A stretch of 64,000 nucleotides of DNA from Io17-Chloro-G2 sp965226825 (GTDB lineage: Bacteria; Chloroflexota; Dehalococcoidia; Lucifugimonadales; UBA3495). The notes under the pieces were generated by a model. It was not told the origin of the DNA, searched no databases, and was given only the letters and a program-made list of their open reading frames with translations. The translations under genes and the position numbers were made by a program. The stretch is taken from assembly GCA_965226825.1 (NCBI GenBank), contig CBDDED010000002.1:1-64000 (forward strand), in the 5' to 3' direction. Numbering within the stretch: the stretch's first letter is position 1; every line of letters begins with the position of its first letter. This document shows positions 17,358 through 25,569 of the stretch, in pieces.

Positions 17358-18236
17358 ATGACCCAGACAACCACTGACAAGAACCAGTTTCAACCGGAAG
17401 AGATGGCCCTGCTCATTGACCGCAAGGGGCGCCGCTACCTCCAGACGCTGGAGGTAGCGCAGGTGTTTCACTCCCACCTGGGGCGGCTGAACCACGACCA
17501 ACTGATAGGCGAGGCGGTAGGCGGCTGGTATCGCACCGACAAGGGGCATGTTTTGCTGGCGGTCCGGCCAACGATGGGCGACTTTGTGCTTGAGATGCCC
17601 AGGGGCCCCCAGATCATTTATCCCAAGGACCTGGGTAACATCATCACTTTCGGCGACATTTTCCCTGGGGCCACAGTGGTGGAAGGCGGGCTTGGCTCCG
17701 GGGCGCTGACTTCGGCCCTCCTGCGGGCTGTCGGACCGTTGGGCCAGGTTATCACCTACGAGATTGACGAGAAGGTGGTCCCGAAGGCCAAACGGAACAT
17801 CCAAAAGTTGGTGCCGGACCTTTCGAACTTTACGATCACCATTGCCGACATATACGAGGGTATTTCGCAGGACGACGTGGACCGCGTGGTGCTGGATGTC
17901 CCGGAACCGTGGCAGGCGGTAGGCGGCCTGGGAGATGCTCTTGCAATGGGAGGCATAATGCTGAGCTTCCTTCCGACAATCCTGCAGGTGCACCAGTTGG
18001 TGGAGGAGCTGAAGCAGGACGGGCGCTTCCAACTGATCGAATCATTGGAAACCATGCTCCGGCCCTGGCACCTGAAGGATCGCAGCGTCAGGCCGGTGCA
18101 CCGCATGGTTGCCCACAGCGGGTTCTTGACCACCGCGGTGCGCTGCCAGGCGCGTTCCGGGGGTCCGGTGCCGGAAACGCCGAGCGTTGGGGACGGTGAG
18201 GGCCCTTCCGATGGCGGTGGCGGAGTCGGCGAATAG
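17358..18236 (+). CDS. trmI: tRNA (adenine-58-N1)-methyltransferase (TrmI)
   Basis: SAM-dependent enzyme making m1A58 in the T-loop of tRNA. 292 residues: an N-terminal beta domain ending in RGPQIIYPKDLGNI, then a Rossmann fold with motif I VEGGLGSGALTSAL near residue 112, VITYEID near 134 and the catalytic aspartate in VVLDVPEPW near 177. The last ~30 residues are low-complexity glycine-rich and not part of the fold. It lies 50 bases after the aldehyde dehydrogenase. Confidence 0.9.
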   Translation: MTQTTTDKNQFQPEEMALLIDRKGRRYLQTLEVAQVFHSHLGRLNHDQLIGEAVGGWYRTDKGHVLLAVRPTMGDFVLEMPRGPQIIYPKDLGNIITFGDIFPGATVVEGGLGSGALTSALLRAVGPLGQVITYEIDEKVVPKAKRNIQKLVPDLSNFTITIADIYEGISQDDVDRVVLDVPEPWQAVGGLGDALAMGGIMLSFLPTILQVHQLVEELKQDGRFQLIESLETMLRPWHLKDRSVRPVHRMVAHSGFLTTAVRCQARSGGPVPETPSVGDGEGPSDGGGGVGE

Positions 18237-18308
18237 GGCCCGTGACGAAGGCAGGACGGCGGGGGAAGCCAGCCGACCGGCTATCGAGGATGGCAAGCTG
18301 TACTAGGT

Positions 18309-18533
18309 TTACGTTGGGGGTTCGTAAAGGGCCCTTATGAATAACCCCAGTGTAAGAAACGCTATGCTGGATGCCAAGGTCCAAAAGTCGACGTTAGCAA
18401 GAGTTGCAGATTCCGGGTAGGCCTTGCTGAACAGAATCGCCGCTATTCCCAGGAACGCTGTTCCCAAGTCGGGGAGCCTTGGGTTGAACCCCACAACAAA
18501 CCTGTTTAGCAGATTTAGTATCCCCTCTATCAC
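18309..18533 (-). CDS. Small membrane protein, second of a coupled pair
   Basis: A 74-residue protein with two hydrophobic segments (about residues 18-36 and 48-68) starting at GTG 18533, which overlaps the TGA of the upstream small gene as GTGA. This start cuts away a long unlikely N-terminal extension of the frame. The overlap suggests translational coupling and joint function. No family recognised. Confidence 0.5.
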   Translation of the reverse strand: MIEGILNLLNRFVVGFNPRLPDLGTAFLGIAAILFSKAYPESATLANVDFWTLASSIAFLTLGLFIRALYEPPT

Positions 18534-18730
18534 TTTTTCAACATGAGCAGCAAGGATAAGAGGAAAATTGACACCGAAACAGCTGCCACCGTGTAGGCGA
18601 AGATCAGCGAGCCTGCCAAGGACGGATACCTGGCGACGTTCAGAGTCTCCCACTCCATCTGGTGACCGATGACCATGAACCAGCAGGCTGCAACAACGAC
18701 GAGGAAGAATAGGATTAGACCGCTTCCCAT
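18530..18730 (-). CDS. Small membrane protein, first of a coupled pair
   Basis: A 66-residue protein with two strong transmembrane helices (about residues 3-22 and 38-63) joined by a short loop HQMEWETLNVARYPS, ending in LKK. It starts at ATG 18730 after AGGAGGC. Its stop overlaps the next small membrane gene by four bases. Unknown function; hairpin topology is typical of small accessory membrane subunits. Confidence 0.6.
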   Translation of the reverse strand: MGSGLILFFLVVVAACWFMVIGHQMEWETLNVARYPSLAGSLIFAYTVAAVSVSIFLLSLLLMLKK

Positions 18731-18885
18731 TTGCCAGCCTCCTTGTTTCAGGTTCCAAATTTGACTCCGCTCGTTTTAGTATAGCATCACGCGCCCGAAT
18801 TTCTGTGGCCCGGATGTCATATGGACAGCAAGGGCGTAAGCTCGGTTTTGCACCCAGCGGGTGATCTGCAAAAACTATCATTGGA

Positions 18886-19476
18886 GTGGCTGCATTGAGT
18901 GTAACGGACCGGAGCGAGACCATCGATTTCCTACAACACCACGTAAAGACAGACATGCTGATGAAGCACTTGCTATGCGTGGAAGCATCGATGCGGGGAT
19001 ACGCCCGCAAATTCGGAGAGACCGCCGACTGGTGGGGAATAGCCGGATTGCTCCATGATTTCGACTGGGAAATCTGCCCCACCCCAACCGATCATCCCGT
19101 TTTCGGAGCCAAAATCCTGGAAGAACAGGGCTATCCGGAAGACATCATCCGGGCGGTCTTGACCCACGGCGACCATACCGAGATGAAGCGGGAGTCTTTG
19201 ATGGAGCACTCCCTTTTCGCCGTGGATGAGCTATCGGGGTTCGTGCGGGCGGTTGCGCTGGTGCGCCCATCCAAAAGCCTCGACGACGTCACACCAACGT
19301 CGGTGCGGCGCAAAATGAAGGACAAGGGATTTGCCCAAGCGGTCAGCCGGGACGACCTATTGCGCGGGGCCGCGGAACTCGGCATTGAGTTTGACGATCA
19401 CGTCGCCTTTGTCATCGAAAGCATGAAACCGATTTCTGAGCAGATCGGCCTCACTTCACCTGGCTCAATAGGGTGA
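18886..19476 (+). CDS. HD-domain phosphohydrolase family protein
   Basis: A 196-residue metal-dependent phosphohydrolase-like protein. The HD pattern is visible as H in MKHLLCVEASM (about residue 27), HD in GLLHDFDWE (about 58-59), H in THGDH (about 89) and a late aspartate in FAVDELSG. Such small HD proteins act on nucleotides or phosphoesters; substrate unknown. GTG start at 18886 follows TTGGAG. It is convergent with and eight bases from the MidA-like gene. Confidence 0.78.
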   Translation: MAALSVTDRSETIDFLQHHVKTDMLMKHLLCVEASMRGYARKFGETADWWGIAGLLHDFDWEICPTPTDHPVFGAKILEEQGYPEDIIRAVLTHGDHTEMKRESLMEHSLFAVDELSGFVRAVALVRPSKSLDDVTPTSVRRKMKDKGFAQAVSRDDLLRGAAELGIEFDDHVAFVIESMKPISEQIGLTSPGSIG

Positions 19477-19483
19477 TTGCCAT

Positions 19484-20785
19484 TCAGGCCGCCGGCCCCC
19501 GGGGCCAATATACCTCAAAATCAATCTGCGGAGGGGAATACCGGCCCAACAGCAAATTCAGGTGTTGGGCGGTTAGCAAAGGCACGGGGAGACATTCCGC
19601 CAACTCCAGCGCTTGGTCGGACGGTTCAAGACCCCACAACCCGGCAGCCTCCACATTTTTCGCCTGGACCAAGACCTTGAAATCCCCCAGCCCGCCGGCG
19701 CGGACGAGGTCCACCATTCCAGCCCGGTTGGCATCGGCTTGATGCTGGGGAAGACCCAATGCCGCCAGTTGGCGTTGCCATCGGTCCAGACCCAAGCTCC
19801 TCAGGAATTGTTCTTGGGTGGTCAATCCCAGCAGAACAAGGCCGGCCCGGCGTCCTTCCTCAACTAGGGAAGTAATGTCTACCTGCGCGGTAATATCCTG
19901 GGCGCCCACTCTTTGCAGGGGAGTGTCGGTCTGGGTATGACGGTAGAACGTAGTTAGGGTCCCACGCATCCGCTCATTAGGGGAGTAGAGGTCCATAGCC
20001 TCCCGGCCATAGTCTACAGTGAGAACGAAGCCGGTCTCGAGGACTTCCGACAAGCTGCGGGACCATGCCGCCAGTCCCAGGTTAATCTCAGCAGTCTGAC
20101 CATCAACCAGCGTTACGCCGAGATTATCCAGCCGCTCGGACAAGGCCGGAGTGGAAAGTGCGCCCGGGACGGTCACCAGTTTCCCATCGGCCACAGTCAC
20201 GTAGTTCTCCAGGAGTTGCCCGCCTTGGCGAACCACTTGATGCACCGGGAACGCATCGAGAAGTTCATTGGTCAAGACGCAACCGGTCAGGCCTCGTAGC
20301 GGTAATCCGGTGGGGGCCGGCATAGATGATTCACCAGGGACCGCCGCCTTCAACCGGCTGACCCGGTTAGGCGAGTCCCCGGTCGGGAATTCCGGTTCAA
20401 ACTCCGCTGTTGAGCCCAGGTCCAAGCAAATGTACTGCAACGCTTGCGGGAATCCTTCCGGGAAATGGCGGCTGAAAGCGGCAATGTCCCGGCATAGCAT
20501 GCCGTTGCCTGCCCCAACTTCGGCTACCGTGAACCGTCCGGGGCTACCCAAGCTCCGCCACATGTCAAAAAGCTGCAACGATACCAGGGCGCCGAATGCC
20601 GGATGGACCATTGGGCTGGTGTAATAGTCTCCCTGGGCTCCGACAGCGGCCGAGATCCCGGAGTAGTAACCCCCTTTGGGCCAGTACAGCGCAACCTCCA
20701 TGAATTCGGCGAAGGAAATCCGTCCCTCGACGGCAATGCGGCGGCGTATTTCAGATTCAGCGGTCATGGAGGGATTGTACGACAT
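19484..20785 (-). CDS. SAM-dependent methyltransferase of the MidA/NDUFAF7 (DUF185) family
   Basis: A 433-residue protein with the family N-terminus (ISFAEFMEVALYWPKGGYY), YYTSPMVHPAFG, motif I VAEVGAGNGMLCRDI near residue 87 and the catalytic-region LTNELLDAFPVH near 191. The mitochondrial relative methylates an arginine of complex I NDUFS2; bacterial roles are unproven. An in-frame ATG six codons later (20767) is an alternative start; neither has a strong ribosome site. Confidence 0.87.
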   Translation of the reverse strand: MSYNPSMTAESEIRRRIAVEGRISFAEFMEVALYWPKGGYYSGISAAVGAQGDYYTSPMVHPAFGALVSLQLFDMWRSLGSPGRFTVAEVGAGNGMLCRDIAAFSRHFPEGFPQALQYICLDLGSTAEFEPEFPTGDSPNRVSRLKAAVPGESSMPAPTGLPLRGLTGCVLTNELLDAFPVHQVVRQGGQLLENYVTVADGKLVTVPGALSTPALSERLDNLGVTLVDGQTAEINLGLAAWSRSLSEVLETGFVLTVDYGREAMDLYSPNERMRGTLTTFYRHTQTDTPLQRVGAQDITAQVDITSLVEEGRRAGLVLLGLTTQEQFLRSLGLDRWQRQLAALGLPQHQADANRAGMVDLVRAGGLGDFKVLVQAKNVEAAGLWGLEPSDQALELAECLPVPLLTAQHLNLLLGRYSPPQIDFEVYWPRGPAA

Positions 20786-21053
20786 ACTATGTCAGCAAAA
20801 GATGTCGCTCAGTGCCGGAAGATCCCCTGGTTATCGGTTGTAATTGCAGTCTAAGAGAGCCAAAATGGCCGCAATCGGGAAGAACACTGTCGCGAGGGCA
20901 TGGGCAAAAGAAGCTCCTGCAACGCCGACAACCTCGGAGGCAATTATCAATGGGGCGGAACAATTGGGGCTGGTAAAGGGGCGGGTGTATGACTTCTGTT
21001 GCGACGTCATATTGCGTCAATGGTTGTTTGATTGGATTGGCACAGGAGCGGTT

Positions 21054-21081
21054 GAAAAGAAAAGGGGCCGTAACCGGCCCC
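21054..21081 (-). terminator. Rho-independent terminator of gltA
   Basis: On the minus strand GGGGCCG and CGGCCCC form a 7-bp stem with a GTTA loop, followed by TTTTCTTTTC, 36 bases after the gltA stop. The rest of the 331-base gap up to the MidA-like gene (20786-21053) shows no gene or motif I can support. Confidence 0.8.
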
Positions 21082-21116
21082 CAAGTTTTTGCGTTATGCC
21101 GTGGCAGTACCGAAGC

Positions 21117-22250
21117 TTATGAACGCTGTTCTATGGGCACGTACTCCAAATCCATCTCGCCGATGTATTCCAGCAGTGGTCGGATGAGGATGTTGTCTTT
21201 GTATTGCTCGACGCACTGCAGGGTCCAACCGGGGATGCGGCCCAGAGCGAAAATGGAGATGAACAGGTCATCCGGGATATCCAGCAGGTAGTAGATCGCC
21301 CCGGCGAAGAAGTCCACGTTGACGCAAATGCCCCGGTCACGGTAAGGCAGCATGGTTTTTTGTTCCAAGTGGGAAAGAATCTGGAACCATCTCGGTTCGC
21401 CCTTCTTTTCTCCCAAGGCCTGGGCGCGCTCGCGTAGATGCCGGGCCCGGGGATCTTCGGCCCGGTAGACGCGGTGGCCGAAGCCCATGATGCGACCGCC
21501 GGACTCCAGATGGTTACGGGCATACTCTTCCGCATTTTCGGGGTTCCCTATCTCCAGCGACATCTTCATCACTTCCTCGGCGGCTCCGCCGTGAGCCGGG
21601 CCCTTGAGGACGCCGACGCCGGTGGTCACCGCAGAGTGCAAGTCAGAGATCGTGGAGGCGGTCACCCGCGCTCCGAAGGATGAGGCGTTGGCCCCGTGTT
21701 CGGCGTGAAGGATGAAGTCCACATCGAGCAGGTTTGTGGTCTCCTCGTCGGGAACCTCTCCGAACAGCATGTAGAGGAAGTTGCCGGCGTGGTTAAGCTC
21801 GGGGTTGGGGGCCATCGGTTCCAGCCCCTGACGCAGGCGGTGATGAGCGGCTACGATGGTCGGTCCCTGCGCCGTCAGCCGGATGCCCTTGCGGATGGTC
21901 GCCTCGACGGAGTTGTCGGCCACTTCAGGATCGAATGCTGACATTGCAGAGACGCCGGTGCGCAAGGCGTCCATGGGATGGCTGGCTTTCACCAGGTCCA
22001 ATACCTGGATTACTTCGTCGGGGATGCGGCGGTTGGCCCTGAGGGTGTTGTCGAACTCCTGGAGTTGCTGGCTGGTAGGCAGGGCCCCGTACAGCAACAG
22101 GTAGATGACCTCTTCAAAGGTGGACTTTTCCGCCAAGTCATGAATATCGTACCCACGATACAACAGCTTGCCCACCTGCCCGTCGATGAAGCTAGACTCG
22201 GTGGTGTCCAGATACACATCCTTGAGTCCCTTCATGATTTCGGGAGCCAT
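21117..22250 (-). CDS. gltA: Citrate synthase
   Basis: Makes citrate from oxaloacetate and acetyl-CoA at the head of the TCA cycle. The 377-residue protein is the short, ungated type. Motifs: YRGYDIHDLAEKSTFEEV, catalytic histidine in LHAEHGANASSF, GPAHGGAAEEV with the second histidine, GFGHRVYR and the catalytic aspartate in VDFFAGAIYYLL. Start set at ATG 22250 (MAPEIMKGL) because GGAGGA stands seven bases upstream; the longer frame to 22385 has no site. Confidence 0.95.
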   Translation of the reverse strand: MAPEIMKGLKDVYLDTTESSFIDGQVGKLLYRGYDIHDLAEKSTFEEVIYLLLYGALPTSQQLQEFDNTLRANRRIPDEVIQVLDLVKASHPMDALRTGVSAMSAFDPEVADNSVEATIRKGIRLTAQGPTIVAAHHRLRQGLEPMAPNPELNHAGNFLYMLFGEVPDEETTNLLDVDFILHAEHGANASSFGARVTASTISDLHSAVTTGVGVLKGPAHGGAAEEVMKMSLEIGNPENAEEYARNHLESGGRIMGFGHRVYRAEDPRARHLRERAQALGEKKGEPRWFQILSHLEQKTMLPYRDRGICVNVDFFAGAIYYLLDIPDDLFISIFALGRIPGWTLQCVEQYKDNILIRPLLEYIGEMDLEYVPIEQRS

Positions 22251-22749
22251 AAACCGTCCTCCTTCTGGGTAGGGGCAAGTTGCGGGGAAACGAGTTGACC
22301 GGCGCTGTGATGGGGTTGAATTCGACGCGGAAAAAGCAAAGATTAAACGAGCAATTCTGCGAGGAACCGCGGGCGATTTTAGCATCGGCCAATTTCAGTG
22401 TCAAGCTGGAACGAACCCCGGACAGGAGTCCCGGATCGCCTTGGACACACGCTCCGGTCCACGGGGCGCACCAGGATAGAATCGCCTTGAGGCGAATTGG
22501 CTCTACCCTGATCGGTCTGGTCTTAACGAACCGCCGCCGTTGCGGCGTAAAGCCATTCCGACAGCATGCCAAACTTTAACCATCCGAAGCGGCGGGATCG
22601 TGCTTTAGCAGCCAGGCACGTGGTGGGACTATGGTAAGATAATTGAGTAGGGATTCCTGTTCCCCAAGGTGTTTCGTTGTCCAGTAATGCTGAGCCCAAG
22701 CGGTGAACCATCAGCGGGGCCCGACTGTAGGGTAACAACAGGTCTTCCA
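22251..22749. other. Gene-free interval between gltA and tRNA-Ser
   Basis: About 500 bases. It must hold the gltA promoter (minus) and the tRNA-Ser promoter (plus), but neither stands out. A small CCGCC-TTG-GGCGG-like inverted element lies at about 22531-22545, and GATAATTG about 120 bases before the tRNA is a weak -10 candidate. Open frames here look spurious. Confidence 0.45.
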
Positions 22750-22839
22750 GGAGGGATGGCCGAGCGGACGAAGGCGGCGGTCTTGAAAACCGCTATTCGC
22801 GCAAGTGGATCGTGGGTTCGAATCCCACTCCCTCCGCCA
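22750..22839 (+). tRNA. tRNA-Ser (anticodon UGA)
   Basis: Class II tRNA: acceptor GGAGGGA/TCCCTCC, anticodon stem GCGGT/ACCGC around loop CTTGAAA (anticodon TGA), long variable arm TTCGCGCAAGTGGA region, T-arm GGTTCGAATCC and encoded CCA at the end. A truncated P4-type integrase begins about 150 bases downstream in the same orientation, the classic arrangement of a tRNA attachment site. Confidence 0.96.
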
Positions 22840-22992
22840 TTTAATAGTCCGTTAGAGTCCGATAAAGTCTCAATGAAGCCGTTCTTGTAGCTATTTTATT
22901 GATACTGTGCTCTTGATTCGTCCGACAAGTTCCCCTAAAATCCAGCTAAATCCCACACATGGTGTGGGAAAAGGTGTGGGAAAGGGGGATGC

Positions 22993-23475
22993 ATGGGCAA
23001 ACTCACAGTTCTCTCGGCCAAGGCACTCAACGCACCCGGCAGGCACGGGGACGCGGAGGGCCTTTACCTGAACATCGCTCCCTCTGGCACCAAGTCATGG
23101 GTGCAGAGGATTGTGGTTGATGGACGAAGGCGCGACATAGGGCTGGGATCGTATAACGCGGTTAGCCTTGCCCGGGCCAGGGAAATAGCCCACGCAAATC
23201 GTACCGCCGTGGCCGAGGGCCGGGACCCAGTCCTCCGAAAACGGGAGGCGCGTGAAGCCGCCCGGTCCTCTTCCCCCTCTATTCCCACATTTGAGCATGT
23301 CGCCTCCCAAGTGATCGAGCTGCGCCGCCCGACCTGGAGCAACCCCAAGCACGCTGCCCAATGGCAAAGCACCCTGGCAACCTACGCCTTTCCTGCCTTA
23401 GGGAAGAGGTCCGTGTCGCTGCCCAGGCTCGACGTTCCACCGAGATGGAGGAGTGAAAACCTCCTCGACGATTAA
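22993..23475 (+). pseudogene. Tyrosine recombinase, P4-integrase type, N-terminal remnant
   Basis: 160 residues corresponding to the DUF4102 arm-binding domain (LTVLSAKAL, DAEGLYLNIAPSGTKSWVQR, LGSYNAVSLARAREIA) and the start of the core-binding domain (WSNPKHAAQWQSTLATYAFPALG). The family is normally about 400 residues; the catalytic domain with R..HxxR..Y is absent, and homology ends near 23415. It could not recombine alone. Its place beside tRNA-Ser marks an old integration event. Confidence 0.85.
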
Positions 23476-23860
23476 CCCCACAGCGTCTACAGGTATCGAC
23501 AACTGGCTCAACAGCTGAGGCAAAGCTGCGGCGGTCCCTGGCACATCCAGGGTTTGCAGATGGATGATTGTGCGCCACTCCGGTCTATTGTCGTGCGCTT
23601 CCTGAATGTCATTGAGAGGCCAAACGACCGCAGGTTCCCCGGCGTATCGGTTGATGTTGTAACCGAGCTGCGCCGAGGTTATCCCCAAGGTATTCCCAGA
23701 GCTGCGCGCGAACCTATCGAGTATTATCGACCAGCGCCATAGCTCCTCGTAGTCGTGATTTACTGGAATGATCTCTACGTTGTCTTGATTGAGCCCGCGT
23801 TTCTTCGACTGAATCACCGCACTCTCTGCGGCAGAAGTGGCTCCGGAAATCTGAACAGGG
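23398..23860 (-). pseudogene. Protein remnant cut by the IS element
   Basis: A minus-strand frame of about 150 codons between the integrase break and the left end of the IS reads as plausible protein (EIIPVNHDYEELWRW, GNTLGITSAQLGYNINRY, LPQLLSQLSIPVDAVGLIVEEV). The upstream part is missing because the IS starts at 23861. I do not recognise the family. The final residues run antisense over the integrase fragment, so the true end is probably near 23415. Confidence 0.4.
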
Positions 23861-23922
23861 GGATAAGTGGAATCGCTGCCTGATTGAGGGCATGATAGTG
23901 CTCTCGGAGACAGGAGCGAGAG

Positions 23923-24228
23923 ATGAGCAGACGACCCCGCCGTAACCACTCGGCAGAGTTCAAGGCGAAGGTGGCTCTTGCCGCAGTGCGCGGCGACCGG
24001 ACACTTTCGGAGCTGGCAAGCCAGTTCGATGTGCACCCGAACCAGATCACGCAATGGAAGACCCAGTTGCTGGATCGGGCGGCGCGGTTATTTGGCGCCG
24101 GGACAGGGCAGGCTGAAAAGCCGGTAGATATGAAGGTCCTTCACGCTAAGATCGGTGAGCTTGCGTTGGAGAACGATTTTTTAGAGGCCGCGCTCACGAA
24201 GGCGGGATTGCCGGGCGCAAGGCGATGA
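23923..24228 (+). CDS. IS3-family transposase OrfA
   Basis: 101-residue helix-turn-helix protein (AEFKAKVALAAVRGDRTLSELASQFDV region, then a leucine-rich coiled coil near IGELALENDFLEAAL) that binds the IS ends. It overlaps orfB as ATGA (24225-24228), pointing to translational coupling rather than a simple A-run frameshift, which is not visible at the junction. Confidence 0.92.
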   Translation: MSRRPRRNHSAEFKAKVALAAVRGDRTLSELASQFDVHPNQITQWKTQLLDRAARLFGAGTGQAEKPVDMKVLHAKIGELALENDFLEAALTKAGLPGARR

Positions 24229-25052
24229 TCGACCGCGATCACAAGCTGCCTCTCGCCCGCCAGGCAAAGGCAGTGGGCATCAGCCGCGGGAGCATCTACT
24301 ACCGGCCACGGCCGGTGGGCGAAGCCGGTCTCGGACTGATGCGCCGCATCGATGAGCTGCACCTTGAGTATCCGTTTGCAGGCAGTAGGATGATGCGAGG
24401 TCTGCTCCGCCAGGAGGGACTCTCCTCCGGGCGTAGACACATCGCCACACTGATGCGGCGGATGGGCATCGAGGCGCTGTACCGCAAGCCCAACACCAGC
24501 CGGCGACGGCCCGGCCATGCGGTGTATCCGTACCTGCTGCGCGGGCTTGAGGTGAGCAGGCCCAACCAGGTGTGGGCAATGGATATCACGTACATTCCGA
24601 TGGCCAGGGGGTTCGTGTACCTAGCCGCAGTGATGGACTGGCATAGCCGCAAGGTGCTGGCCTGGCGGGTATCGGTCACAATGGACACAGACTTCTGCGT
24701 GGAGGCGCTCGAAGAATCCCTGGGACGCCACGGCGCGCCGGAGATATTCAACACAGATCAGGGAAGCCAGTTCACAAGTGATGCCTTCACCCGCCTGCTG
24801 AAAGCCAGTGAGATCCAGATCAGTATGGACGGGAAGGGGAGCTGGAAGGATAATGTGTTCGTCGAACGACTGTGGAAGAGCGTCAAGTACGAGGAGGTGT
24901 ACCTGAGAGCCTACGAATCGGTCCCGGAAGCCAGAACTGGACTCGGGCGGTACTTCGAGTTTTACAATGCCGGACGGCCCCATTCGAGCCTTGGGGGAAT
25001 GACGCCGGACCAGTTCTTTGACAGAGCGCCTGCCGAGTCCGCGGCGGCCTAA
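24225..25052 (+). CDS. IS3-family transposase OrfB (DDE recombinase)
   Basis: 275 residues with the complete rve/DDE core: first Asp in WAMDITYIP (about residue 121), second Asp in FNTDQGSQFTSD (about 178) and Glu in NVFVERLWKSVKYEEVYL (about 214), followed by FYNAGRPHSSLGGMTP. All catalytic residues are present so the element may be active. Frame intact. Confidence 0.94.
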   Translation: MIDRDHKLPLARQAKAVGISRGSIYYRPRPVGEAGLGLMRRIDELHLEYPFAGSRMMRGLLRQEGLSSGRRHIATLMRRMGIEALYRKPNTSRRRPGHAVYPYLLRGLEVSRPNQVWAMDITYIPMARGFVYLAAVMDWHSRKVLAWRVSVTMDTDFCVEALEESLGRHGAPEIFNTDQGSQFTSDAFTRLLKASEIQISMDGKGSWKDNVFVERLWKSVKYEEVYLRAYESVPEARTGLGRYFEFYNAGRPHSSLGGMTPDQFFDRAPAESAAA

Positions 25053-25078
25053 CGCACGGCAGCGCGATTCCACTTATC

Positions 25079-25569
25079 AAACCGGGCAGCGCTGTTCAGA
25101 CAAACGAGACCACCTCTGACGCAGAGATGAAGAGGAGGAGAATCGTTATGGCGGCGAAGAGGGTCCTTGTATGCATTACCAAACGTAGCATCCTTTCAGT
25201 TCAGTATTCACCACCAACCCCCCATTCATTAGTCGGCCATTTGAACGCGCGGGCTATCGCGGTGAGGGAATCCGCCTGCCCTGCTGAGGTCTCGGTGTGC
25301 CTGTTGCGGCAGGAGCAGGCGATCCAATTCTACCCTCGGAGGACGTCCGCCTGGCCCTGTTGCCGAATATCTCCGGCGACGCTGGATTGCAGAACAATCG
25401 GGCCAACACACATTGGTGCGAGAATTGTCTACGGACAAGGCGTGAGAGTCAATATCTTCCGGGACGAAACTACGGCGATTTACGAGGTACAGCCCGGCGG
25501 AGAACCCTGAACGAAAAAAGGGCCGCATACACTTCACGGAAGCGCGAACCCCTCCGCCACCTGCGCGGA
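25079..25569. other. Interval right of the IS with no supported gene
   Basis: About 490 bases between the IS and the lipoprotein stop. A + frame ending at 25510 finishes with a protein-like stretch (GARIVYGQGVRVNIFRDE) but its first part is unconvincing, so at most a decayed remnant is present. No RNA gene or terminator recognised. Confidence 0.45.

Larger units (their letters stand above)
23861..25078 (+). mobile_element. IS3-family insertion sequence, apparently complete
   Basis: About 1218 bases containing orfA and orfB. The ends carry inverted repeats: GGATAAGTGGAATCGCTGCC at 23861-23880 and, reversed, GGCAGCGCGATTCCACTTATC at 25058-25078, matching at about 19 positions with one gap. Just outside, TCTGAACAG also appears in inverted orientation on both sides, so the true tips may be slightly further out. 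No clear target duplication is visible. It splits an older gene remnant. Confidence 0.85.
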
